A DNA stretch of 8,818 nt from JACRBK01 sp964427955 (GTDB lineage: Bacteria > Chloroflexota > Anaerolineae > Aggregatilineales > Aggregatilineaceae), in NCBI GenBank assembly GCA_964427955.1, contig CAYRWY010000241.1, forward strand, positions 1 through 8,818. Reading direction: 5' to 3'. The notes beneath the pieces were generated by a model that saw nothing but the letters and a program-made list of their open reading frames with translations, ran no database searches and had not been told where the DNA came from. Shown here in pieces: positions 1 to 6,108 of this stretch (its first letter is position 1; the number at the start of each line of letters is the position of its first letter). Made by a program: the position numbers and the translations under genes.

Positions 1-46
1 AGGGGTGAGGTAAATCTCCCAGGCAAAAGTTTAGCTATTTGTGCAG

Positions 47-77
47 GGATCAGTAGATTTCAAGGCCAGGATCAGTA
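47..77. repeat. 9-bp direct repeat GGATCAGTA, two copies
   Basis: GGATCAGTA occurs at 47-55 and again at 69-77, with starts 22 bp apart (about two helical turns). It lies just downstream of the stop codon of the secreted SH3 gene. No flanking gene start is visible in the window, so a role as tandem operator half-sites for something to the left is only a possibility. A chance match cannot be excluded. Confidence 0.25.
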
Positions 78-110
78 AAGAAGTTATGGGTAACGCATAG
101 CCCGACGAAC

Positions 111-1577
111 TCAATACTGCATCCCGCCCACCGGTTGCAGCCAGTAGGTGCTGCCCTGACCTTCGGACGTCCAGCCGGTCTGGCCCTTGTATTCGACGTA
201 CCACCAGGCCATATTCTCCGCGCACTGCGGCCCGTTGAGGACCGCGAACATTTCCCCGCCGGGAATGCTGCCGACCTTCGCGCCGCTGCTGCTGGGCTGA
301 TCGCGCAGGTTGTTGGCATCGCCCGGCGAGACGGCGGCGAAGGTGTTCGGCCACAGCCGCGAGGTCACGAAGCCGGGGCAGGCCGCGAAGGTCGGCGGCG
401 TGACGGGCGGGAAGGGGGATGCGGTGGCCGTCGCGCCCAGGTCGAAATTGGTGCCCACGATCAGCCAATCGCCGGTGATGCTCACGTTCAGCGGGGTGAT
501 CTGCACCTGATCGCCCGGCAAAAGCTGGACCTGTGCCAGCTCGCCGGTCTGCCAGTTGCGCGCCATCCAGCCGTCCGGCGTGCCGGTGGACGCATAGAAG
601 CCCGGCATATTCACGGCGATGGTATGCCCATCGCGGAAAACCAGGGTCGAGGCGCTGGCCGGATCGCTGTTGAACACGTTGTCCGCGCTGCTGTGCGCCG
701 GGCCGTCGGTCGCCACCAAAAACGCCTGCCCACCGGCCACCCAGGTGAGATTCGACACGTAGACGCTGGCCGGATCGAAGTAGACCGGCGTGCCTGCCGG
801 GGCCGTGACCGACGGGAGGTATTCCACCACGTTGGACGCGTCGAAGTAGGCCGAAGGGAAGCCGCTCTGCGGATAGGCCGGGTTGTTGCTGCCCTTCAGG
901 ACTTCGCCGGTGCCGGGCAGGACCCGATTGACGATGTTGAACGGTTCCAGCGGGCCGCTCAGCGTATTGGCCGCCGGATTCCACACCTGATACGAGCCTT
1001 CCCAGGTGCCCTCGCAGCCCCAACAGCTCGGGATCACGCGCAGGCCGTCCGCGCGCCAGCCGCCGAACTGCACCGCCGACGCCTGGTAGCCGGTGTTCTG
1101 CAACTGGCTGATCATCAGCGTGGCGACGACCTGCCCGGACGCCAGATCGAAGACCATCACCGGCAGATCGAGTCCCGGCGTGGTGAAGATGGCGTCGCTG
1201 GACATCGAGATCGCGATCTGGCTGCCGTCCGGGCTGATCGGGCTGATGTAGGTGGCGCGCAGCGCCGGATCAGGAGCGGCCAGGGTGGTGCAGCACGCGC
1301 CGGTGGACAGATCCGCCACCTTCACTTTGTTGGAATCGGAGAAGACAAAATACCGCTTATCCGGCGCCAGTTCTGCTTCCCAGATCTGGGTGGACGGGTC
1401 CAGGGCGAGCGTCGAACCCAACTGCAAGCCCGCCGCCGTCACGTCGTAGAACTGGCCGCTGTTCCGGTCGAAGATCGTCACGCGCCAGGGATCGGCCTGG
1501 GCCTGGGCGGGAGCGATTCGCACACTGGCCAGGAGTAGGGCCGCGAGCAGAACAACAATCAGCTTTTTGGACAGCAT
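111..1577 (-). CDS. Secreted beta-propeller-like protein with C-terminal bacterial SH3 domain
   Basis: A 488-residue exported protein, not recognised as a named family. Residues 1-28 form a signal peptide: KK at 4-5, a hydrophobic core at 6-18, and AQA cleavage sites at 24-26 or 26-28. There is no lipobox cysteine, so it is probably secreted or surface-bound. Residues about 29-380 carry WD40/TolB-like strand motifs such as LAPDKRYFVFS (70-80) and ISPDGSQIAIS (114-124), which suggest a beta-propeller. A Pro/Thr-rich linker (about 381-398) leads to an SH3_3-like domain at about 415-483, with NNLRDQPS at 422-429 and GWT...YWL near the end. Cysteine pairs C95/C96 and C185/C188 could form disulfides or bind metal. 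The start is supported by a GAGGT ribosome site just upstream. SH3 domains of this kind usually bind cell-wall or extracellular ligands; the ligand here is unknown. GC content matches the transporter genes rather than the neighbouring low-GC block. Confidence 0.85.
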   Translation of the reverse strand: MLSKKLIVVLLAALLLASVRIAPAQAQADPWRVTIFDRNSGQFYDVTAAGLQLGSTLALDPSTQIWEAELAPDKRYFVFSDSNKVKVADLSTGACCTTLAAPDPALRATYISPISPDGSQIAISMSSDAIFTTPGLDLPVMVFDLASGQVVATLMISQLQNTGYQASAVQFGGWRADGLRVIPSCWGCEGTWEGSYQVWNPAANTLSGPLEPFNIVNRVLPGTGEVLKGSNNPAYPQSGFPSAYFDASNVVEYLPSVTAPAGTPVYFDPASVYVSNLTWVAGGQAFLVATDGPAHSSADNVFNSDPASASTLVFRDGHTIAVNMPGFYASTGTPDGWMARNWQTGELAQVQLLPGDQVQITPLNVSITGDWLIVGTNFDLGATATASPFPPVTPPTFAACPGFVTSRLWPNTFAAVSPGDANNLRDQPSSSGAKVGSIPGGEMFAVLNGPQCAENMAWWYVEYKGQTGWTSEGQGSTYWLQPVGGMQY

Positions 1578-1707
1578 AGTTACCTCACTATTGTGCCAAT
1601 CCCTCGGACGTTCTTCGCTTTACGGTGCGGCGGTAGGCGGGTATTCAAAGGTCTGAAGAACTCACCGAAGCATTTTTGCCGCACAGAATGGGAATGCTGG
1701 TAAACTG

Positions 1708-2445
1708 CTACCTGACTTTGCTTCTGAGATCGCGTGCGACATCACTCTGCGCTGTAATCCATCCCACACGTAGCTGCCCTTGCGGGAAATCGTACTCCAG
1801 TCTCTCGTTCTTGGCTCTCTCAATGTTACGGTCGAACTCGTCTAGCAGAGATTTGCAGGCCTGACGCTTGTTCAACATCAGCTGTGCCAGGGCATGTTTC
1901 ACCAACGGCTCTAGCAATGCCAGCGAAGAACCGGTCTTACGGGCCAAGTCAAGGTATTCGCTCGTGGCATGTTCTACCTGGGCCCAGGCTCTATTTTCAA
2001 TCAAGCTGTTGAGCGAGGAGCGATACACAAGCGTTGCTTCAAGCCAGAAGACTCCCTGTAACAGGGCACGTGTGTCGAGTTGTTCGGCCACAATCTCGGC
2101 TATGGTTTCAAGCATTTGGATATAAGTAAGCAAGGCATCAGTATTGCCACTAAAGGCCTGGCTTTCTTCGGGAAGAAATCGATCGGGCCAAACCAGCGCT
2201 CCCACTTCATCGGGGGTGAGATTTCTCACCAGGTCCGAAGTCATGTTTGGAGGAACCAGATCGAACGGAGTCTTGACGTCATCTCGCCGACAGAATTCTA
2301 TGGCGGCTCTGATGAGCGCCGCACGCTGGGCGGTCACGGCAACGCCTGAATTGGCCAGGGTATTTACCGGGACGCGTGGCTTCCCACAGGCATGACAAAA
2401 CCGAAAATTGTCCGGGTTGGCTGCACCACAGTATGTGCAATACAT
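1708..2445 (-). CDS. Zinc-ribbon hypothetical protein with helical C-terminal region
   Basis: A 245-residue cytoplasmic protein of unknown function. The N-terminus is a compact zinc ribbon: C3-x2-C6, then C17-x2-C20, with the typical 'YCGAxN...FCHACGKP' layout. Such ribbons often precede unrelated effector or scaffold regions and are used for protein or nucleic-acid contacts. After a short linker (about 24-37), residues 38-245 are predicted by eye to be mainly helical, with charged amphipathic stretches and no membrane segment. A strong ribosome site (AAGGAGAGG) about 6 nt before the ATG fixes the start. The gene lies 60 nt downstream of the helical-repeat gene on the same strand with no obvious promoter between, so they are probably co-transcribed. 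Base composition is visibly less GC-rich than in the transporter genes. I do not recognise the family. Confidence 0.75.
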   Translation of the reverse strand: MYCTYCGAANPDNFRFCHACGKPRVPVNTLANSGVAVTAQRAALIRAAIEFCRRDDVKTPFDLVPPNMTSDLVRNLTPDEVGALVWPDRFLPEESQAFSGNTDALLTYIQMLETIAEIVAEQLDTRALLQGVFWLEATLVYRSSLNSLIENRAWAQVEHATSEYLDLARKTGSSLALLEPLVKHALAQLMLNKRQACKSLLDEFDRNIERAKNERLEYDFPQGQLRVGWITAQSDVARDLRSKVR

Positions 2446-2505
2446 AACCTCTCCTTATCCCCTACAATAATCAACCCTCCTCAGAGTCTGGAGGTTAGCC
2501 TGTTT

Positions 2506-3234
2506 TTAGTATCCCAGCCGTTCCAATGTTTCGTTTGCCCACGATTTCATTTTGAACTTGTTGTTAGTGGCTCGGTCAATTCTGTCTGTGGTGTTCTGCA
2601 CCTTAATTTGAAGGGCATTGAGCGCCGTCGAATTGCCCTTGACCTGGAATACCGCACCCAGGTCGCTGAGGACCTGATAGAAATCGGCGCATAGGTTACG
2701 GGTGCCTTCACTGTGCAGGCGTGCACAGCTACCTGTAAGCAGCGTGCTGTTGCAGGTCAGGGCCACGGCACTTAGCGAATCTTGTTCATTGGAAGGCTTA
2801 AAGGGGATAAGTAAGGTGGCGGCCCCGAACCCAGTCTTGGTAGCTGCCAGCAGGATATTGTCATCGCCGAATTGACAGGCCGTCTCATGATTTCCCAACA
2901 CGCAACCCAGCGCGTCCCTGTAATCTCCCAGGGCAGCACTCAGGATAACAAGCCTTACCCAGTGGGCCAGGAGTGTCAGGGGGGGCAATGGGCTGCCTGG
3001 AGAGATCCGATAGGCTTCCTCGTGGGATAGGGCGCTGTTTCCAGCATTGGGTTGGCACGCCCTGATGCGCAGCGAGAATACAGAGTACGCCTGCTGGTAT
3101 TCCGATTGGTTTCGGGGGGAATCACCTGGCAACAGGATCGCCAGTGCCTCCTGCGGACTTCTAGAGCACATCAGGGACGACAATATCGTATTCGCTTCTT
3201 CAAGATGTTGCCGGGTATAAGTGTTTGACCCCAT
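2506..3234 (-). CDS. Hypothetical helical (TPR-like) protein
   Basis: A 242-residue protein not recognised as a named family. I chose the ATG at 3232-3234 (protein starts MGSNTY) because GGGAGG lies about 8 nt upstream. The open frame extends to a TTG at 3318, but that longer start has no ribosome site and would run through the probable promoter. The sequence looks like loose helical repeats: residue runs such as HLEEANTILSSL, SPQEALAILL and LGDYRDALGCVLG have the small/large spacing of tetratricopeptide helices. There is no signal peptide or convincing membrane segment; the hydrophobic run near TLLAHWVRLVILSAAL is more likely a buried helix. It is probably the first gene of a two-gene transcript with the zinc-ribbon protein and diverges from the small TPR-like gene. 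GC is about 50% in a sampled line (2761-2820), well below the flanking genes. Confidence 0.65.
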   Translation of the reverse strand: MGSNTYTRQHLEEANTILSSLMCSRSPQEALAILLPGDSPRNQSEYQQAYSVFSLRIRACQPNAGNSALSHEEAYRISPGSPLPPLTLLAHWVRLVILSAALGDYRDALGCVLGNHETACQFGDDNILLAATKTGFGAATLLIPFKPSNEQDSLSAVALTCNSTLLTGSCARLHSEGTRNLCADFYQVLSDLGAVFQVKGNSTALNALQIKVQNTTDRIDRATNNKFKMKSWANETLERLGY

Positions 3235-3279
3235 CTTTTGCCTCCCGTCTAAAGCTAAAGATTGCAGTGAACGGCACGA

Positions 3280-3309
3280 ATCATAATCCCCACGGTGATT
3301 GGGCGCCAA
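3280..3309 (-). promoter_or_regulatory. Candidate promoter for the helical-repeat / zinc-ribbon pair
   Basis: Read on the minus strand, a -35 TTGGCG (3309-3304, 3 of 6 consensus) and a -10 TATGAT (3285-3280, 5 of 6) are separated by 18 nt. Transcription would begin near 3273 and leave about 40 nt before the chosen ATG at 3234. The -10 is good, the -35 is poor. Confidence 0.4.
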
Positions 3310-3316
3310 TGGTGCC
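3302..3316. promoter_or_regulatory. Imperfect palindrome in the divergent promoter region
   Basis: GGCGCC-AAT-GGTGCC forms 6-bp arms with one mismatch, extendable to TT/AA outside a further mismatch. It overlaps the -35 of the minus-strand promoter candidate and abuts a TTGACT (3320-3325) on the plus strand, so a regulator bound here could act on both divergent transcripts. No regulator is encoded nearby; the assignment is inferred from position only. Confidence 0.25.
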
Positions 3317-3364
3317 AAATTGACTTGGTATGCAGATTACCTTATCCCAATACCCTCTCAAAAA

Positions 3365-3392
3365 TTGTGTCAGGCACAAGAACGCCTATACT
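3365..3392 (+). promoter_or_regulatory. Candidate promoter for the small TPR-like gene
   Basis: A -35-like TTGTGT (3365-3370) and a -10 TATACT (3387-3392, 5 of 6 consensus) are separated by 16 nt, placing transcription start near 3399 and leaving about 40 nt before the ATG at 3439. An alternative upstream pair, TTGACT (3320-3325) with TATCCC (3343-3348, 17-nt spacer), has a better -35 but a poor -10. Confidence 0.4.
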
Positions 3393-3438
3393 GAAAACTA
3401 CTCATCACAGAAACGACAGTCAGAAAGGAATGGTTCCC

Positions 3439-3840
3439 ATGTCCAGTAACTTTCCCCCTGATTCGGAATACGATCAATATTGGTTCGACCTGGCGATGAA
3501 AGAACTTGAGCAAGGCCAATATGATCATGCAAAGGTCTGTTTCCAAAATTGCCTGAACGCCAAACGACGGCTGGGTTATTGGAGCACTCCGGAAAGGATT
3601 AGGGAAAAAGTAGGTGATTTGATTAGTCTGCGATACCGCAACGGGCAGTATGATGATGCTGCATTTCTCTTGAGTTTCCTTTTCGACTTTGCCGGAATGC
3701 AGGGGCGTGTGCTGATCCCTGAAACTATCGCCTTGATGCAAAAAGCCAGGGATCAGAATGGCCGCGTTGACGACGCGACTCATTCCAGAATTAAGCGGAA
3801 TATGCGCACGATTCAATTTGAAGGAACCAACTGGGCTTAG
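3439..3840 (+). CDS. Small TPR-like hypothetical protein
   Basis: A 133-residue protein and the only plus-strand gene supported in the window. The frame is open from 3295, but AAAGGA at 3424-3429 sits 9 nt before the ATG at 3439 and directly abuts the ATG at 3430, so 3439 is preferred. Residues about 14-41 (FDLAMKELEQGQYDHAKVCF and following) fit a tetratricopeptide helix pair, and RYRNGQYDDAAFLLSFL (about 66-82) looks like a second one. TPR folds act as protein-protein scaffolds; no catalytic motif is visible. It has no signal peptide or membrane segment. It diverges from the helical-repeat gene across a shared 204-base regulatory region, and the two may be functionally linked. Its GC is about half (31 of 60 in 3661-3720), unlike mgtE. 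It converges on the rdgB-like gene and shares its terminator region. Confidence 0.65.
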   Translation: MSSNFPPDSEYDQYWFDLAMKELEQGQYDHAKVCFQNCLNAKRRLGYWSTPERIREKVGDLISLRYRNGQYDDAAFLLSFLFDFAGMQGRVLIPETIALMQKARDQNGRVDDATHSRIKRNMRTIQFEGTNWA

Positions 3841-3907
3841 TAGCATGATCCCAGTATGACAGGAACTGACTAGCTGCGCGAATGGGCAGCGGCGGCATGT
3901 AAGGGGG

Positions 3908-3937
3908 AAAAAACAGCCCACCGGTATTCCGGTGGGC
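3908..3937 (-). terminator. Rho-independent terminator for the mgtE-rdgB transcript
   Basis: Read on the minus strand, a perfect 9-bp stem (GCCCACCGG, 4-nt loop, CCGGTGGGC; 3937-3916) is followed two bases later by TTTTTT (3913-3908). It begins 9 nt after the rdgB-like stop codon, the ideal position. On the plus strand the same hairpin has no following T-run, so it would stop plus-strand transcripts poorly. Confidence 0.9.
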
Positions 3938-3946
3938 GTGAGTAGG

Positions 3947-4591
3947 TCAATCGGCGTGTAGCAGTTCCTTCAGCCGGGGCAGGGCGTGGTCCAGCGCGCG
4001 CTCACGGTGGGTGATGTAGTCCAATTTCTGATCGGGCGGCAGGGGATGGACCTCACCCAGCAGGCGGCCCCATTCCGGCACGTAGAAGATCGACTCGAAG
4101 GGGAAGCCCTCGATCCGCAGGGGATCGGCGGCGTCGAGGATCACGCCGCGCAGCGTGCCGTCGTACAGCTCGACGGCGTCCGATCCCGGCACGCCCAGCG
4201 CGAAGGCCGTGCGAAACTGCGCGCCGCGCCGCTCCGCCGGGATGCCCGCCATGCGCTGCAAGCAGAAGGCGATGATCGCCTCGTCGGTCATGCGCGCGCC
4301 GTTCCAGCGCCGGACGTGAATACCCGGCTCGCCGTGCAGGGCGTCGATCTCCACGCCGGTATCGTCGGCCAGCACCACGTAGCGATCCCGATCCGGCGCA
4401 TTCGCCAGCAGATCGAGATAGGCGCGGGCCTTGAGTGTGGCGTTTTCTTCGAGCGTGGTGCCGGTCTCGTCCACGTCGTGCACCTGGCCGATCTCCGCCG
4501 GGGAGACGAGGTCCAGGCCGTGAAAGCGCATGATCTTGCGCAGCTCGGCGATTTTGCCGGGATTGGTGGTGGCGTAGAGCAGTTGGCGCAT
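3947..4591 (-). CDS. rdgB: Non-canonical purine NTP pyrophosphatase (RdgB/HAM1/Maf-like ITPase)
   Basis: 214 residues, close to the usual ~200 of the family. These enzymes hydrolyse dITP, ITP and XTP to monophosphate plus pyrophosphate using Mg2+, keeping deaminated purines out of DNA and RNA. Visible family motifs are T8-T9-N10-P11-G12-K13 (the phosphate-binding S/T-x-N-x-x-K), E49-N50-A (the ENA motif), A75-D76-D77-T-G (the ADDSG motif with catalytic Asp), and K189...H195-R196 near the C-terminus. One oddity is the usual GFGYDPIF motif reading GFPFESIF (162-169), which replaces the conserved YDP. The ATG lies 4 nt after the mgtE stop and has only a weak GGGG ribosome site inside mgtE, so translation is probably coupled to mgtE. 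A terminator follows immediately. Family assignment is firm; exact substrate preference is uncertain because of the altered motif. Confidence 0.92.
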   Translation of the reverse strand: MRQLLYATTNPGKIAELRKIMRFHGLDLVSPAEIGQVHDVDETGTTLEENATLKARAYLDLLANAPDRDRYVVLADDTGVEIDALHGEPGIHVRRWNGARMTDEAIIAFCLQRMAGIPAERRGAQFRTAFALGVPGSDAVELYDGTLRGVILDAADPLRIEGFPFESIFYVPEWGRLLGEVHPLPPDQKLDYITHRERALDHALPRLKELLHAD

Positions 4592-4595
4592 GGCG

Positions 4596-5945
4596 TCATA
4601 ACCCCATCAGCAGGCGAGCAATCGTGAAGTAAATGAACAGGCCGGTGGCATCGACCAGCGTGCTCATCACCGGGCCGGACACGACGGTCGGATCGATCTT
4701 CAGGCGCGTGGCCAGCAGCGGCAGCAGCGATCCGAGCGTGTTGGCCCAGATCACGATGGTCAGGATCGCGGTGGAGACGGTCAGCGCCAGTTGGCCGGAC
4801 GATCCCCACGTCAGCGCGCGGCCATAGGCGAAGACGGCCATGCCCACCCCCAGCAGCAGCCCCACGCGGAACTCGTGCCAGAGGGCGTGCAGCGCGTCGC
4901 CCAAATCCAGCTCGCCCACGGCCAGGGCGCGGATGATGGTGCTGGTGGTCTGCGATCCGGCGTTGCCGCCGGTGCCGATCAACAGCGGGACGAAGAACGC
5001 CAGCGCGACGGCCTCTTGCAGCTCGCCTTCGAAATGGCGCAGCACGGTCCCGGTCAGGCTCTCGGTCAGGAACAACAGCAGCAGCCAACTGATGCGTTTC
5101 TGCGTGACCAGCCGGATCGGGCTTTCCAGGTAGGGACGCTCCAACGGCTGCGCGCCGCCCATTTTCTGAATATCTTCGGTGGCCTCTTCGACCAGCACAT
5201 CGACCACGTCGTCAATGGTCACCACGCCCAGCAGCTTTTTGTCGGGGGCGGTCACCGGCAGGGCCAGCAGGTCGTAACGCTGCATCAGCCGGGCGCATTC
5301 TTCCTGGTCGGCGCCGACCACCACCGCGATCACGTCGGGGTCCATGAGAGTCTCAATCCCGACCTGCGGATCGGCCACGATGATCTGGCGCAGATTCACC
5401 ACGCCGCGCAGGTGATCGTCGTCGTCCACGACGAAGAGATAATAGATCGTCTCGATCTCCGGCTGCCAGTCGCGAATGGCCTGGATCGATTCGCGGGCCG
5501 TCATGCGGCAGCGCAGCGCCAGAAATTCGGAGGTCATCAGGCCCCCGGCGCTGTCGTCGGCGTGCAGCAGCAGCGGGCGGATCTCGTCGCGATCTTCGAG
5601 CACGTCCAGCACGGCCTGGGCCTGCGCCGGTTCGAGATCGCCCAGCAGGTCGGCGGCTTCGTCCGGCTCCATTTCGTCCACGATGGCGACGACGGAGGCG
5701 GTCGGCAGTTCGGCCACCAGTTCCGCCGCTTCGGCATCGTCCATCTGTTCGAGGATGTCCGCCGACGAGGTCGGCTCGAGTTGGGGGAGCAGGGCGATCT
5801 GCTGCTCGTCCTCCAGTTCGCTGAACAGGTCGGCCTGATCGGGCGGGCGCAGGGTGGTGATAATCTCCCGCGCCTGGTTCAGATCGTCGTGTTCCAGGGC
5901 GTCGCGCAGCCGCGCGAGAACAGTATTGAGGGTTACGGGTTCCAT
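4596..5945 (-). CDS. mgtE: MgtE-family magnesium channel/transporter
   Basis: 449 residues, the normal full length for a dimeric inner-membrane Mg2+ channel. Domains in order: a charged helical MgtE N-domain (about 1-125) with the repeated 'DEAADLLGDL' pattern; the HADDSAGGLMT junction (128-138); a tandem CBS pair (about 138-255); a connecting plug helix (about 258-285); and five membrane helices (about 286-303, 312-336, 357-377, 385-411, 420-448). Pore signatures are intact: P320...G326-G327-N328-A-G-S-Q332 and V431-D432-A-T-G-L, whose aspartate corresponds to the pore Mg2+ site of Thermus MgtE. In that family, Mg2+ bound between N, CBS and plug regions closes the pore when cytosolic Mg2+ is high. 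GGAGG sits 6 nt before the ATG but is buried in a hairpin, behind a strong promoter and a leader ORF, so regulation after transcription initiation is likely. The rdgB-like gene is co-transcribed. Confidence 0.96.
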   Translation of the reverse strand: MEPVTLNTVLARLRDALEHDDLNQAREIITTLRPPDQADLFSELEDEQQIALLPQLEPTSSADILEQMDDAEAAELVAELPTASVVAIVDEMEPDEAADLLGDLEPAQAQAVLDVLEDRDEIRPLLLHADDSAGGLMTSEFLALRCRMTARESIQAIRDWQPEIETIYYLFVVDDDDHLRGVVNLRQIIVADPQVGIETLMDPDVIAVVVGADQEECARLMQRYDLLALPVTAPDKKLLGVVTIDDVVDVLVEEATEDIQKMGGAQPLERPYLESPIRLVTQKRISWLLLLFLTESLTGTVLRHFEGELQEAVALAFFVPLLIGTGGNAGSQTTSTIIRALAVGELDLGDALHALWHEFRVGLLLGVGMAVFAYGRALTWGSSGQLALTVSTAILTIVIWANTLGSLLPLLATRLKIDPTVVSGPVMSTLVDATGLFIYFTIARLLMGL

Positions 5946-5948
5946 GTC

Positions 5949-5977
5949 GCGCCTCCTAGTTGGTCCTACGGAGGCGC
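5949..5977 (-). promoter_or_regulatory. Shine-Dalgarno-sequestering hairpin before mgtE
   Basis: On the minus-strand RNA, GCGCCUCC (5977-5970) pairs perfectly with GGAGGCGC (5956-5949) over 8 bp. After a one-base bulge, three more pairs (UAG/CUA) cap a 6-nt loop. The GGAGG ribosome site of mgtE (5956-5952) is entirely inside the stem and the ATG follows 3 nt after it, so the fold would block initiation. The pairing is seen directly; the regulatory role is inferred. Confidence 0.6.
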
Positions 5978-5988
5978 ACCGAATCCGA

Positions 5989-6081
5989 TCAGGCGGAGGC
6001 CATCCGAAGAACTACACCGAACATTGTGGGCTGCCGGGAACTCAGAGGTTCCGGGTCAGGTAAAGCAGGTTCTGTGTTCAT
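5989..6081 (-). CDS. Candidate 30-residue leader peptide (acidic/proline-rich uORF) of mgtE
   Basis: An ATG at 6081-6079 opens a 30-codon frame ending in TGA at 5991-5989, inside the mgtE leader. Ribosome-site candidates AAGGG (9 nt away) and AAAGG (4 nt away) precede it, and the promoter start would leave about 20 nt of RNA before it. The N-terminal part contains EPALPDPEP at residues 4-12: four prolines interleaved with three acidic residues, directly after the start. Three of five proline codons are CCT, which looks uncommon beside the CCG/CCC use in mgtE. Known precedent: enterobacterial MgtL begins with an acidic/proline-alternating sequence whose translation fails at low Mg2+, raising mgtA expression. 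No homology is claimed, only the same chemistry in an equivalent place. The frame stops 11 nt before the anti-Shine-Dalgarno strand. It could be a chance ORF; its third positions are only about half G/C. Confidence 0.5.
   Translation of the reverse strand: MNTEPALPDPEPLSSRQPTMFGVVLRMASA
6034..6055 (-). promoter_or_regulatory. Hairpin inside the leader ORF
   Basis: Minus-strand CC-c-GGAAC (6055-6048) can pair with GTTCC-c-GG (6041-6034): 7 bp with one C-C mismatch and a 6-nt loop. It spans about codons 9-16, overlapping the end of the acidic/proline run, so a ribosome paused at those codons would decide whether it forms. Confidence 0.35.
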
Positions 6082-6082
6082 A

Positions 6083-6104
6083 GCACCTTTCCCTTAACAG
6101 GTGC
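6083..6104 (-). promoter_or_regulatory. 5'-end hairpin covering the leader-ORF ribosome site
   Basis: GCACCT (6104-6099) and AGGTGC (6088-6083) form 6 perfect pairs at the very start of the predicted leader transcript, with a 10-nt loop. The right arm overlaps the leader ORF's own AAAGG ribosome site. If transcription starts at A6102 rather than G6104, only the inner four pairs remain. Confidence 0.35.
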
Positions 6105-6108
6105 GGCG

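Noticed and set aside
31..1023. Second minus-strand frame overlapping the SH3 gene
   Set aside because: Arg/Gly-rich frame-shifted shadow of the 488-residue gene; it ends in the non-coding left margin and has no ribosome site or recognisable domain.
135..1538. Long open frames on the plus strand antisense to the SH3 gene, mgtE, rdgB, NRAMP and MgtE-N/CBS genes
   Set aside because: Their translations are Arg/Gly/His/Gln-rich low-complexity text typical of the complement of GC-rich coding DNA, with no domain motif, while the minus-strand frames show clear families.
1578..1707. Promoter for the secreted SH3 gene or terminator for the zinc-ribbon gene
   Set aside because: The minus-strand TTGAAT near 1650 has no acceptable -10 at 16-19 nt, and no stable hairpin with a T-run is visible; only the GAGGT ribosome site is supported.
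2473..2496. Hairpin between the helical-repeat gene and the zinc-ribbon gene
   Set aside because: AACC/GGTT plus TCC/GGA arms form a 7-bp stem with a bulge, but on the transcribed minus strand no T-run follows; the T-run lies on the other strand, where there is no gene to terminate.
3235..3318. N-terminal extension of the helical-repeat protein from a TTG at 3318
   Set aside because: It would need a TTG start without a ribosome site and would cover the promoter candidate; the ATG at 3234 has GGGAGG at a good distance.
5946..6104. Classical M-box (ykoK) magnesium riboswitch upstream of mgtE
   Set aside because: Fragments such as AGGUG and UAUGAACACAG recall the M-box, but I cannot place the conserved GGUGAGGCUCCU core and the later conserved loops in order. 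A covariance-model search with the Rfam M-box family would settle it; a significant hit would replace the uORF idea.
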